Below are positions 18,503 to 27,402 of a DNA stretch of 64,000 nucleotides, in pieces; within the stretch, counting starts at the first letter, position 1, and every line of letters begins with the position of its first letter. The position numbers were made by a program, and so were the translations under genes. Below the pieces are notes generated by a model. It made no database searches. It saw only the letters and a program-made list of their open reading frames with translations, and was not told the origin of the DNA. The DNA comes from Candidatus Methylophosphatis roskildensis (lineage in GTDB: Bacteria; Pseudomonadota; Gammaproteobacteria; Burkholderiales; Rhodocyclaceae), in contig JADJEV010000003.1 of the NCBI GenBank assembly GCA_016708905.1, positions 930,001 through 994,000 on the forward strand. Direction: 5' to 3'.

Positions 18503-19738
18503 ATGGCTTCGGACAGCAAGGCGACAATTGGTCTCGCGCTAGCCGGGGGCGGACCGCTCGGCGCCGTGTACGAACTGGGTGCGCTTTCCGCATTGGCCGA
18601 GGCACTGGAAGGGGTGGATTTCAACGCGCTCGATGTTTATGTAGGCGTGAGTGCGGGCGGCTTCATTGCCGCCGGCCTGGCCAACGGTGTGCCGCCGCGC
18701 AAGCTCGCCGCGATGTTCGTCGAAAGCGAAACATCCGATGAACCTCTGTCGCCGTCGATGCTCCTCAAGCCGGCATTCCGGGAATACGCCCGGCGCGCGG
18801 CCTCGGTCCCGCCGCTGTTGCTGAACTCGATCTGGCATTACATCAGCAATCCGCTGTCGGCGAACTTCTTCGAATCGTTTCAGCGGCTGTCGCGTGCGAT
18901 TCCGACCGGCGTATTCAATAACGCCGGGATCGACGATTACCTCACCCGGCTGTTCTCGGCGCCGGGGCGAACCAACGATTTCCGCGACCTTCGACACAAG
19001 CTGTTTCTTGTCGCAACCGATCTCGATACCGGGGAGTCGGTCTCCTTCGGCGCCCCGGGTTTCGATCATGTGCCGATATCCTCTGCTGTTCAGGCCAGCG
19101 CGGCGCTTCCGGGGCTTTTTCCGCCGGTGGAGATCGAGAATCGCTACTACGTCGATGGCGCGCTGAAGAAGACCTTGCACGCCTCGGTTGCGCTGGATTA
19201 CGGGGCGAAACTGCTGCTGTGCGTCAATCCACTGGTGCCCTTCGATTCGCAACTGGCGGCTCGCCGCGGTTTGCCGCGCGATCGCAAACTGATCGAGGGC
19301 GGTTTGCCCGTCGTCCTGGCACAGACGTTCCGCGCAATCATCCATTCGCGCATGCAGGTCGGCATGTCGAAGTACGACAGCCAGTACCGAGGTGCGGATG
19401 TCGTGCTGTTCGAGCCGAACCGCGACGACGCCGACATGTTTTTCACCAACATGTTCAGCTATTCGAGCCGGCGCCGATTGTCCGAGCATGCCTACCAGAA
19501 GACGCGCGCGGAACTGCTGCGCCGTTACGACGAACTGCGGCCGGTTCTCGAACGGCACGGCGTATCGATTCGCCTCGATGTCCTGCGCGACCCGACGCGT
19601 CGACTGCTCGGCGTCAGCCGCCGCAGCCGACGGCCGGCATCGCAGGCGATGGACGCCACGCGCGAGCTAGCATCCACCCTGGCCGATCTCGAGACAGCAC
19701 TCGACAAGCGCCTGCGGCGCATCAAGCGCGCGGCATAG
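18503..19738 (+). CDS. Patatin-like phospholipase
   Basis: A 411-residue patatin-family lipid acyl hydrolase. The oxyanion Gly-rich loop GGGPLG is at residues 15-20, the nucleophile Ser50 sits in GVSAGG, and the dyad Asp218 is in the YVDGA motif; all residues needed for activity are there. The C-terminal 80 residues are Arg-rich and helical. No signal peptide is seen, so it is probably cytoplasmic or membrane-peripheral. It lies just behind the phasin gene with a candidate terminator between them. Patatins occur as granule-associated depolymerase-like or phospholipase enzymes, so a link with PHA or membrane lipid turnover is possible but not shown. The start lacks a strong Shine-Dalgarno. Confidence 0.85.
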   Translation: MASDSKATIGLALAGGGPLGAVYELGALSALAEALEGVDFNALDVYVGVSAGGFIAAGLANGVPPRKLAAMFVESETSDEPLSPSMLLKPAFREYARRAASVPPLLLNSIWHYISNPLSANFFESFQRLSRAIPTGVFNNAGIDDYLTRLFSAPGRTNDFRDLRHKLFLVATDLDTGESVSFGAPGFDHVPISSAVQASAALPGLFPPVEIENRYYVDGALKKTLHASVALDYGAKLLLCVNPLVPFDSQLAARRGLPRDRKLIEGGLPVVLAQTFRAIIHSRMQVGMSKYDSQYRGADVVLFEPNRDDADMFFTNMFSYSSRRRLSEHAYQKTRAELLRRYDELRPVLERHGVSIRLDVLRDPTRRLLGVSRRSRRPASQAMDATRELASTLADLETALDKRLRRIKRAA

Positions 19739-19828
19739 CTGTGCCGTTTGCCGACGACGGTTTCTCGCGAGTTTGTGGCGGCTCGACAGGGTGTTATGCT
19801 GATGCGCGCCAGGACAACAACCGAAGCG

Positions 19829-20485
19829 ATGGATAAGAAGCCCAAGCGTCGCACCCGCGAGCGCATTCTGGAGACCAGCCTGCGGCTGTTCAACGAGTTC
19901 GGCGAGCCCAACGTGACCACCGGGCTGATCGCCGACGACATGAACATCAGTCCCGGCAACCTCTATTATCACTATCGCAACAAGGACGAGATCATCAACG
20001 CGATTTTCGCCGAGTTCGAAAAGGAACTCGGCGAGACGCTAGGCGTACCAACGCGGCGCGCACTGAACGTCGAGGATATTTGGCTGTTCCTCCATCTGTG
20101 CTTCGAACTGATTTCGAAGTATCGCTTTCTCTATCGCGATCTCAACGATCTGCTGTCGCGCAACAGGCTGCTCGAGGTGCACTTCAAACGCATCCTGGAG
20201 CATTCACGCAAGGTCGCGTTGCAGATCTGCGACGGCTTGGTAGCAGCCGGCGACATGCGCGCTTCGGTGGCCGAGCGCCAGGCAATCGCGACCAATATCG
20301 TCGTGGTCGCAAGCTACTGGTTGTCGTATGAATACGTGTGCAATCCCCGCAAACCATTCGACGATGATTCGCTGGCCAGGGGCGTGTATCAGGTCATGGC
20401 GCTGGCTGCGCCCTACCTGGTCGGCGATTCACGCCGACTGCTGGAAATGCTGGCGCAAAAATACATCGCCGTCGAGCGACACTGA
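19829..20485 (+). CDS. TetR-family transcriptional regulator
   Basis: A 218-residue repressor-type protein. The N-terminal TetR helix-turn-helix is typical: RERILETSLRLFNEFGEPNVTTGLIADDMNISPGNLYYHYRNKDEI (about residues 10-55). The ligand domain contains LYRDLNDLL and a C-terminal YWLSYEYV segment, often seen in regulators of lipid or fatty-acid genes. In-frame ATGs upstream (19796 and earlier) exist, but homology begins after the one chosen, where only a weak GAAG ribosome site is seen. Nearby targets could be the patatin/phasin genes or itself; no operator palindrome was identified. Confidence 0.85.
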   Translation: MDKKPKRRTRERILETSLRLFNEFGEPNVTTGLIADDMNISPGNLYYHYRNKDEIINAIFAEFEKELGETLGVPTRRALNVEDIWLFLHLCFELISKYRFLYRDLNDLLSRNRLLEVHFKRILEHSRKVALQICDGLVAAGDMRASVAERQAIATNIVVVASYWLSYEYVCNPRKPFDDDSLARGVYQVMALAAPYLVGDSRRLLEMLAQKYIAVERH

Positions 20486-20523
20486 TGATGAAGTGGCCGT
20501 AACATAAGACAGGAGGAGACATC

Positions 20524-21381
20524 GTGGCGAAAAAGGACACCTGGAAGAAATTCCCCCACGCCGACGCGGCGTACCAGTATGCCGGCGCGGCGCTCAAGAA
20601 GAACTGGGCCCGCCTGCATCTCGGCGACGCCGAAACCTACCCGGACGAAGCCGGACTCAAGGCGCTTGTCAAAGCCAACCCCGGGCTTGCCGATTCCGCG
20701 GGCGACCTGAAGTCGGCTGCGACGGCGCTACAGGAAGCCTGGCGACTCTTTCACGCCGGCGAGCTTCAGAAGGCGCACGACGCGGGGCTCGAAATCGGTC
20801 CGCTCGGCTATACCGTCGCCAACAAGTCGGCCTCGATCTATGGCAACTATCTCGAAACCGCGGATACGAAAAAGCTCGCGCTGTTCGAGGAAATCACCGC
20901 GCGCTGCGAGGAACTTCAGCAGGCTGCGCCGAAGTGGGCCAACGCCTGGTACTTTCACGCCTACGCCCTCGGGCGTTATTCCCAAGGAATATCGGTGGTC
21001 AAGGCGCTGGCGCAGGGGCTGGGAGGAAAGATCAAGGACAGTCTGACCAGGGCGATCAAACTCGAAGGCCGGCACGCCGACGCCCATATCGCTTTCGGCA
21101 CCTATCATGCCGAGATCATCGACAAGGTCGGCGGGCTGCTCGGCGGCGCCACCTACGGTGCAAGCAAGGACGAAGGTGTCAAGCACTTCAAGCAGGCGCT
21201 CAAGCTCAATCCCGATTCTGCCATCGCCCGCGTCGAGTATGCGAATGGGCTGGTCATGATGTACGGCAAGAGCAGGCTCGCGGAAGCCGGCGCGCTCTAT
21301 GAGGAAGCCGCTCAGTGCGAACCGCTGGATGCCATGGAGCGGCTGGACGTGGAGTTGGCGAAGGCTGAATTGGAGGAATGA
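20524..21381 (+). CDS. TPR-like helical repeat protein, function unknown
   Basis: A 285-residue soluble protein beginning at a GTG with AGGAGGAG seven bases upstream. The body is alpha-helical with TPR-like spacing: ALQEAWRLFHAGELQKAHDAGLEI, then APKWANAWYFHAYALGRYSQG, SLTRAIKLEGRHADAHIAFGTYHAE and HFKQALKLNPDSAIARVEYANGL, the last being the best TPR match. Such proteins usually act as protein-binding scaffolds. The stop codon is part of the 5-bp target duplication of the IS1380-like element, so the coding sequence was left complete. Before that insertion its stop lay only four bases from the stop of the convergent DUF3482 GTPase gene. Confidence 0.7.
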   Translation: MAKKDTWKKFPHADAAYQYAGAALKKNWARLHLGDAETYPDEAGLKALVKANPGLADSAGDLKSAATALQEAWRLFHAGELQKAHDAGLEIGPLGYTVANKSASIYGNYLETADTKKLALFEEITARCEELQQAAPKWANAWYFHAYALGRYSQGISVVKALAQGLGGKIKDSLTRAIKLEGRHADAHIAFGTYHAEIIDKVGGLLGGATYGASKDEGVKHFKQALKLNPDSAIARVEYANGLVMMYGKSRLAEAGALYEEAAQCEPLDAMERLDVELAKAELEE

Positions 21382-21465
21382 ACCTAAAAACCTGAGTTGC
21401 CGGTATGCCAAACCGTGCGAAGGTCGGCAAACTGTGGGTTGGCGACGAAATTGAGGAGCCACCCG

Positions 21466-22850
21466 ATGGGTGAGGCGAAACTGAAGCTGGCGAAACGAGA
21501 GGAAATGCTGTTGTCGTGCGCTGGGGTGCAGACGATGGCAGGTCGGGTGCAGGTGCGATGGGAGTCGGAGAGCGCCGCCACGCCGATGGGGCAATTGGCC
21601 TACTTCATCGAGTTTCTCAACCTGACTGGACTGTGGAGTCGTTGGCTGGAAAGCGCCCCGCTGAGCTACGCCAGTCCCAATGCACCCTCGAAGGCGGAGG
21701 TGCTGGGCACTTGGCTGCTCTCGGTGTTGTCGGGCCACCGACGCTACGCCCACGTGACCGGGATCCGCTGCGACGGGGTCAATCCCGGCCTGTTGGGCAT
21801 GGACAAGGTCATCTCCGAAGACGCTCTGCGCAATGCCCTGAAGCGCATCCCGCAAGGCCCGGGGTGCGCCTGGCTGGACGGGCATCTGTCGGACAGTGTC
21901 AGCGCGCTGCTCAACGCCGCCTGGATTCTGGACATCGACACCACGATCAAGCCGTTGTATGGCCATCAGGAAGGCGCGCTCATCGGCTATAACCCGAAGA
22001 AACCGGGACGCCCGTCCCATGCCTATCACACGTACCTGATGGCGGGTTTGCGGCTGGTCCTGGGTGTCGAAGTGTGTGCCGGCAACGAACACACGGCCAA
22101 GCATGCTCAGCCCGGTCTGCTCAAGGTTCTCGATGAACTGCCCGCAGAAAACAAGCCGAAGCTGGTGCGCGGGGACAACGCCTTCGGGTGCGACGCGATG
22201 ATGACGGCTCTGGAGCAACGGGGGCAGCCTTACCTGTTCAAGCTCAAGCTCTCGAAGAACGTCAAGCGTCACATTGTCAGTGTGTTCCGCCAATCGGGCT
22301 GGACGGATGCCGGCCAGGGTTGGGAGGGCAAGGATGGGGCGCTTGCCCTCAAGGGCTGGGAGAAGAATCGTCGCGTCGTCGTGCTGCGCCGGCCGCTGAC
22401 GGGCGAGATCGCGGTGGCCGGTGAGGCTGACGGTCAGCAACTGCTGGCCTTCGTGGAAGCCGACCGCAAGGCAGGCAAGGGCATCACGGGCTATGAGTAC
22501 GCGGTGCTGGTGACCAACACCGACTACGAGATTGTCAGTCTGGGTCAGCTCTACCGGGATCGGGCGGATGCCGAGAACGCCTTCGACGAACTCAAGAACC
22601 AGTGGGGATGGGGTGGCTTTACCACGCACGACCTGCATCGCTGCCAGTTGGCCGCCCGGGCCGTGGCACTCATCTACAACTGGTGGAGCCTGTTCGTTCG
22701 CTTGGCCAATCCTGAAGCCCGCCGCGAGGCCATCACCAGTCGGCCGTGGCTGATGTCCTCGGTGGGGCGCCGGACCGAACATGCCGGGCAGACGACGATC
22801 ACACTGACCGGTTTGCACGCTCATTTCGAGAAGGCGCGGGCAGCGCTAAT
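21466..22850 (+). pseudogene. IS1380-like transposase, segment 1 of 3
   Basis: This is the first 461 codons plus two bases of a transposase of the IS1380 type (DDE, IS4 superfamily). The first catalytic region is LDIDTTIKPLYGHQEGALIGYNP; the second Asp is in LVRGDNAFG; the acidic YRDRADAENAFDELKNQWGWGGF segment carries the Glu. GAGGAG lies seven bases before the ATG. The frame continues 19 bases into the inserted IS1634-like element and stops there, replacing the true C-terminus with IRTLTP. The missing end is found in two further pieces downstream. Since all three catalytic residues are in this segment, a truncated product could still be made, but the C-terminal 56 or so residues are lost. 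Confidence 0.88.
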
Positions 22851-22950
22851 CCGAACTTTGACCCCCTGATCCGGCCGTAGCCCAGTATTGATGCGGGTTT
22901 CGGCCTTTTTATGGCCTCGATATGTACCCATGTAATATAGGCAGATTGTG

Positions 22951-22979
22951 TTGATTTTTGCCACTGAATCGGTTATATT
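22951..22979 (+). promoter_or_regulatory. Candidate promoter of the IS1634-like transposase
   Basis: TTGATT (22951-22956) and TATATT (22974-22979) are separated by 17 bases, a good sigma-70 layout. The start point would fall at about 22986, next to the ATG at 22988, and no Shine-Dalgarno is visible, so the message may be leaderless. This is inference. Confidence 0.35.
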
Positions 22980-22987
22980 CGATGTCC

Positions 22988-24726
22988 ATGTATATCGAGT
23001 CAGTCCCCAACCGCAACTCGCCCCCCGCGGTCCTGCTTCGCGAGTCGTACCGAGACGACGGCAAGGTGCGCAAGCGCACCCTGGCCAACCTGTCCTGCCT
23101 GTCCGCCGATGTGATCGAGGGCCTGAAGGTTTTGCTGCGCGGCGGTGTCGCCGTGCCCAGTGCCGAGTCGGTCTTCAGCGTCGAGCGCAGCCTGCCCCAC
23201 GGCCATGTCGCGGCGGTGCTCGGCGCCGCCCGTGGCTCGGGTTCGAGCGTGTGGTTCGCTTCGGCCCCGCAGGACCTGCAGCCGGTGTTGCAGGCCATGT
23301 TGGTGGCGCGTGTGCTCGAGCCGGCCTCCAAGCTGGCCACGCACCGCATGCTGCAGGAGGACACGGCCACCTCGTCGCTGGGGCGGGTGCTGGGGTGGGC
23401 CAATGCAGCGCCGATGACTTGTACCGGGCGCTGGACTGGTTGCACGACGCTCAAGGGGACATTGAGCGGCGGCTGGCGCGCCAGCATCTGCGGGGCAGCA
23501 CCCTGGTGCTGTACGACCTCACCTCGACCTGGCTGACTGGGCGTTGTTGCGAGCTGGCCGCGCGTGGGCATTCGCGCGATGGCAAGCGCGACGATCCACA
23601 GATCGTCTTCGGGCTGGTGTGCACGGCCGAAGGTTGTCCGATCTCGGTGGAGGTGTTCAAGGGCAACACGGCCGACCCGGCCACGGTGGCGGCTCAGGTG
23701 ACCAAGCTCAAGGAGCGCTTCGGCATCGAGCGCATCGCCTGGGTGGGGGACCGGGGCATGCTGACTTCGGCTCGCATCGAGCAGGTGCTCAAGCCCCAGG
23801 GCATGGACTGGGTCAGCAGCTTGCGCGCGCCGCAGATCGCGCAGCTTGCCGCCGAGCATGGGCCGTTTCAGCCCTCGCTGTTTGACGAGCGCAATCTGCT
23901 GGAACTCACGAGCCAGCACTTCCCCGATGAGCGGCTGGTGGTGTGCCGCAACCCCTTGCTGGCCGAGGAGCGTGCGCGCAAGCGCCTGGAACTGCTGGCA
24001 GCCACCGAGGCCGATCTGGCCAAGATTGCCGCGGCCACGCAGCGCGCGCGCAACCCGCTGCGTGGCGAGCAGGCCATTGCGCTGCGCGTGGGGCGCGTCA
24101 TCGGGCGCTTCCACATGGCCAAGCATTTGGCGCTGACGATCACCGACACGACCCTGGCCTGGGCCCGCAGGCACGAGGCCATCGCCGCCGAGGCCGCGCT
24201 GGACGGGCTGTACGTGATTCGCACCAGCCTGCCCAAGGACAAGCTCGATGCGCCCGATGCAGTGGCCGCCTACAAGAGTCTGGCCCAGGTGGAGCGGGCC
24301 TTCCGTTCGATGAAGACGGTGGACCTGAACGTGCGCCCGGTCTTCCACTACAGCGAGCAGCGCGTACGCGCGCATGTGTTCCTGTGCATGCTGGCGTACT
24401 ACGTCGAGTGGCACATGCGCGCGCGCCTGAAGCCCATGCTGTTCGACGACGAATACCTCGACGAGGCCAGCGCCAGCCGCGCCTCACCCGTGATCAAGGC
24501 CGTTCGATCCAAGCAGGCCAAGGCCAAGGACGCGAGCAAACTCGCCGAAGATGGACTGCCTTTGCACAGCTTCAGGACACTGCTCAAGGACCTGGGCACC
24601 TTGACCTACAACATCACCCACACCGCGCTCAACCCCGAGGCCAAGATCACCCTCACGACTCGCCCCACGCCGATACAGGCCAAAGCCTTCAAACTGCTCG
24701 GGCTCAATCCCGCCTGTACCCAGTAG
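22988..24726 (+). pseudogene. IS1634-family transposase, two frames (copy 1)
   Basis: The first frame gives MYIESVPNRNSPPAVLLRESY and continues to about 23410; the second carries the catalytic core to the end. Together they make a full-size IS1634 transposase of about 580 residues. Catalytic Asp residues are in LYDLTSTWLTG and WVGDRGMLTS, and the Glu in QVERAFRSMKTVDLN. The break lies around GCAGCGCCGATGAC (23405-23418), where homology passes from WANAA to DDLYRALDW by re-reading one base. The same break, base for base, is present in copy 2. It was therefore present in the element that transposed, and either programmed -1 frameshifting or mobilisation in trans is implied. No classic A-rich slippery heptamer is visible. 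Confidence 0.8.
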
Positions 24727-24801
24727 GCAAACCCCGCAGATCGATAAAGATTAATGCGGACGCGGTGTTACGTTCAGGGGGCTGTCAAAGTTCGGGCTAA
24801 T

Positions 24802-24855
24802 GCGTGTCTCCGCCATGCTTCAGGGCTGGTTAGCTCGTGCTGCGGAGCAGTTGCA
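24802..24855 (+). pseudogene. IS1380-like transposase, segment 2 of 3
   Basis: Eighteen codons' worth of sequence between the IS1634-like and IS21-like insertions. Joined to segment 1 after base 22850 it continues in frame as MRVSAMLQGWLARAAEQL and stops at the split His codon. The next base of that codon is at 35098. Confidence 0.85.
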
Positions 24856-25030
24856 TGTCGCGGCCGACCTGAACCCGGTTCAAAGGTGACGATGTGAAAC
24901 CGGATGTTCTTCCTCGTTTTCTTCAGCTGGAAGTATCCGAGCTGGAGTCTTCTTCGCTGTTGGGTGTGTTCTTCGGTCTTCTTCAAGGATCGTGTAGTAG
25001 CCGGGGTTGTGACCTGGCAAGAGACACGAC

Positions 25031-25647
25031 ATGGGACGAGAGGAGAAGCGCGCATGCCTGAACTGCGGAGGGGATTTACTCCGGAGGCGCGTAACGCGCG
25101 GCATCAGCGGTACTGCCGCTTGGCACCGTGCAAGGCGGTGAGCAAGCGGGCGAGTCAGGCGAAATGGTTGGCCAAGGCGGAGAACTTGGACTACCACCGT
25201 GGACCACAAGCGGTGGCTCGGGTACAAGCCTGGCGGGCAGCGCACCCCGGTTACAGTCGGCGCAAGGCAGCGGTGGCGGCGCCAGAAGTCACAAGGCAAG
25301 AGGCCCTGCCGAGGGCAGCCACTGAATCCGCACAAGAGGACTTGCCGGCGGCGGAGTCGCTCGCGCAGCAGATCTCTTGTAACGCTCCGATCGCACCGTT
25401 ACAAGATCTCTTGAATGCACAACCCATTGTTCTGGTTGGGCTTATCGCTCACATCTGGGGGACCGCGTTACAAGAAGACATCGCCTCGGCCGTCTCCCGG
25501 TTGGTACAACTCGGGCTCGACATCCGAGGAGGACATCATGAGCATTGCCAAGCGGGTTCTGAACCCGGAACGCCTGCGTCAGGTGCCCGAACACTTCAGC
25601 TGGGTCGATCACCGCCTGGTGCGGGAGCACACCATCGAGAAGGCTGA
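25031..25647 (+). pseudogene. IS21-associated zinc-ribbon-like protein, frame disturbed
   Basis: This first gene of the IS21-like element resembles small accessory proteins found ahead of istA in some IS21 relatives. The cysteine pattern is CLNC, then FTPEARNARHQRYCRLAPC, followed by ASQAKWLAKAENLDYHRGP and ARVQAWRAAHPGYSRRK. The CLNC half is read from the ATG at 25031, while the rest lies in the frame that starts at 25054, so one base seems to have been lost in the GGAGGGG tract near 25075. The C-terminal LQDLLNAQPIVLVGLIAHIWGTALQEDIA is well kept. The frame runs past the start of the next gene. Its role in transposition is unknown. Confidence 0.5.
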
Positions 25648-25900
25648 CGTCTGTGCCTGGGCGCTCTACCTGTTTCTGGTCGCCGTTGCCGATGTCCACG
25701 GCCTGAGCTACTACGCCGAGGCCAGCCTGTCCCGGCGCCTCGGACTCGATCCGCACCGTCTGGCGAAGGCGCGCAGCGATCTCATCGGGCTCGACCTGAT
25801 CGCCTACGACCCGCCGCTCTATCAGGTCCTGAGTTTGCCCGTCCAGTTGCCGATGGCCGCACGCCTTGAGCAATTGCACGCCATTCTCGGGCGGCGCTGA
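25538..25900 (+). CDS. IS21-associated small protein (winged-helix-like)
   Basis: A 120-residue protein with GAGGAGG five bases before its ATG; its TGA overlaps the ATG of istA. The sequence HFSWVDHRLVREHTIEKADVCAWALYLFLVAVADVHGLSYYAEASLSRRLGL, followed by LAKARSDLIGLDLIAYD, looks like a winged-helix DNA-binding fold: two helices, a recognition helix and a following Tyr-containing wing. It is known to me only as a neighbour of istA in this IS21 subgroup, where it may help end recognition or regulation. Confidence 0.6.
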   Translation: MSIAKRVLNPERLRQVPEHFSWVDHRLVREHTIEKADVCAWALYLFLVAVADVHGLSYYAEASLSRRLGLDPHRLAKARSDLIGLDLIAYDPPLYQVLSLPVQLPMAARLEQLHAILGRR

Positions 25901-26265
25901 TGATCGACTACGCCACCTGGTGCGCCATCCGCGATGGTGTCGAGAAACACCTCACTGCGGATCAACTGGCCACAGCGTTGAGCCTGGACGTCAAGACCGT
26001 CCGCCGCTGGATCGGCCGACCCTATGCGCAGCGGCAGACGGCCAAGCGCGACAGCAAGCTCGATCCGTTCAAGGGGCGCATCGTGCGCTGGCTGGAGACC
26101 CACGCGCTCACCGCGCAGCAAATCTTTCAGCGCCTGTGCGACGAGGGCTACGGCGGGGGCATCAGCATCGTCAAGGACTACGTCCGCGCGATTCGTCCGC
26201 GGCCCCGCGAAGCCTTCCTGACGCTGGCCTTTGCGCCCGGCGAGGTGGCTCAGGTCGACTGGGGG
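25900..26265 (+). pseudogene. istA: IS21 transposase IstA, segment 1 of 3
   Basis: The first 122 codons of IstA. A helix-turn-helix is visible (LTADQLATALSLDVKTVRRWIGRPYAQR), then the second DNA-binding region (HALTAQQIFQRLCDEGYGGGISIVKDYVRAIRPR), ending with the first catalytic Asp in AQVDWG. The RIT element begins right after the DWG codons. Joining base 26265 to 29687 continues in frame as EFGTIAVGD, the expected continuation for this family. As it stands the frame reads into the RIT terminus for another 42 codons before a stop. Confidence 0.88.
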
Positions 26266-26290
26266 CTATGCCGAGATCGGCATAGCCCCC
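26261..26290. repeat. Perfect 14-bp palindrome at the RIT element boundary
   Basis: Bases 26261-26274 and 26277-26290 are exact reverse complements around GA. The outer GGGGG belongs to istA and the inner CCCCC is the first part of the element's 33-bp terminal repeat. The 20-bp core is present only at this end, so the element's termini are asymmetric. The half-sequence CTATGCCGAG recurs inside both ends (26385-26394 inverted, 29600-29609). Confidence 0.8.
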
Positions 26291-26403
26291 ACAACGCCGA
26301 GTCCCGGATCATGCCGAGCCAACGTCTGGCCGAAGGCCAACGTCCCCTCCGGTGCCGGTTGCTGGTCGTTTCCGGCCGTGGTGGCTCGGCATAGTCTTGC
26401 TGC

Positions 26404-27402
26404 CTACAAGTTCTGCAAAAAGACTAGCAAGGCGTCGTCGGGGCGGTAAATCGTTGGCGCTCCGCCGGGTGGTGCCGTCTTTGCCAGCATCTGCCGTTTC
26501 AACTCCAGGTCCGCTTCGAGATAGACGCGGGTCGTTTCGACCGACTCGTGACCGAGCCACATGGCGATGACGGTCGTATCAACGCCGGCTTGCAACAGCA
26601 TCATGGCTGCCGTGTGCCGCAGCACATGCGGCGATACCCGCTTGTGTCGCAACGACGCGCAGGCCTCGCCTGCCGTTTCGACGTGCCGGGCGAGCAGGTA
26701 TTGCAGTCCGTCGCTGCTCAGGCGACCGCCGTACCGGTTCGGAAACACGACTTGCCCGTCACCACGCGTAGGCTCCGCAAGCCACGCCTGCAACACCGCT
26801 GCGGTCTGTTTCGTCAGCGGGGTGCACCGTTCTTTGCGACCCTTGCCGATCACATGGACGTAGGCGCCGGTGCCCAACTGCACCTCTTGGCGAGTGAGTC
26901 CCGTCAGTTCCGACAAGCGCAGCCCCGTCTGCACGGCAAGTAGGAGCCAAGCGTGATCGCGTCGGCCGGACCAGATGCTTTGATCCGGTGCGGCCAGCAA
27001 GGCATCCACTTCCGAGCGAATCAGATAGCCGATTTGCGGGTGTGCGGAGCGTTTGCACGGAATTGCCAAGACCCGCTGGATCTGATCGGCATGCTCGGGT
27101 AGTTCGAATGCGGCATATCGAAACAGGGAGCGGATCGCGGTCAGTCGCAGATTCTGGCTCCGTGCCGTGATGCCGCGATGTTCCTGCTGGTCATCGAGGA
27201 AAGCGCTGATCAGCGGGGCATCGATGTCCTCCCAGACGAGACGCGACGGGTCTTTGCCGGTTCGGGTCTTGGCGAACCGGAGCAGTAAGCGGAACGTATC
27301 ACGATAAGAGCCCACTGTATGGGGGCTGGCGTGCCGCTGCTGAATCAGGCGCTGGGTGAAGAAGCGGGTGAGCACGCTCGCAAAGCTGACCGTCGGCATC
27401 AT
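26404..27402 (-). CDS. ritC: RIT tyrosine recombinase C
   Basis: A 332-residue tyrosine recombinase with a full SAM-like core domain (FFTQRLIQQRHASPHTVGSYRDTFRLLLRFAK) and catalytic domain. Catalytic Arg is in QTGLRLSELTGL, then HVLRHTAA (His, Arg), WLGHES (His) and Tyr in TTRVYLEAD, so the active site is complete. Its ATG overlaps the stop of ritB by four bases (ATGA), so translation is coupled. The three recombinases of RIT elements are thought to act together; what each does is not known. Confidence 0.85.
   Translation of the reverse strand: MMPTVSFASVLTRFFTQRLIQQRHASPHTVGSYRDTFRLLLRFAKTRTGKDPSRLVWEDIDAPLISAFLDDQQEHRGITARSQNLRLTAIRSLFRYAAFELPEHADQIQRVLAIPCKRSAHPQIGYLIRSEVDALLAAPDQSIWSGRRDHAWLLLAVQTGLRLSELTGLTRQEVQLGTGAYVHVIGKGRKERCTPLTKQTAAVLQAWLAEPTRGDGQVVFPNRYGGRLSSDGLQYLLARHVETAGEACASLRHKRVSPHVLRHTAAMMLLQAGVDTTVIAMWLGHESVETTRVYLEADLELKRQMLAKTAPPGGAPTIYRPDDALLVFLQNL

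Larger units (their letters stand above)
22851..24795 (+). mobile_element. IS1634-like element, copy 1
   Basis: A 1945-bp element. Both ends begin CCGAACTTTGAC when read inward, after which they diverge. It is flanked by the 6-bp duplication GCTAAT (22845-22850 and 24796-24801). It carries one IS1634-type transposase gene that needs a -1 frame change. A second copy in opposite orientation lies at 39993-42007. It interrupts the IS1380-like transposase gene near its 3' end. Confidence 0.9.

Noticed and set aside
20728..22824. 698-codon minus-strand open frame across the TPR-like gene and the IS1380-like transposase
   Set aside because: It crosses an element boundary defined by inverted repeats and target duplication, so it cannot be an old gene; both plus-strand genes are better supported.
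24889..25030. The true end of the IS1380-like transposase at 24889
   Set aside because: The frame does run to a TGA there, but the last 11 codons before it lie inside the IS21 left end; the real C-terminus is at 35098-35209.
26261..26290. An intrinsic terminator at the perfect palindrome
   Set aside because: No T-run on either side, and its arms overlap the RIT terminal repeat, so a recombination role fits better.
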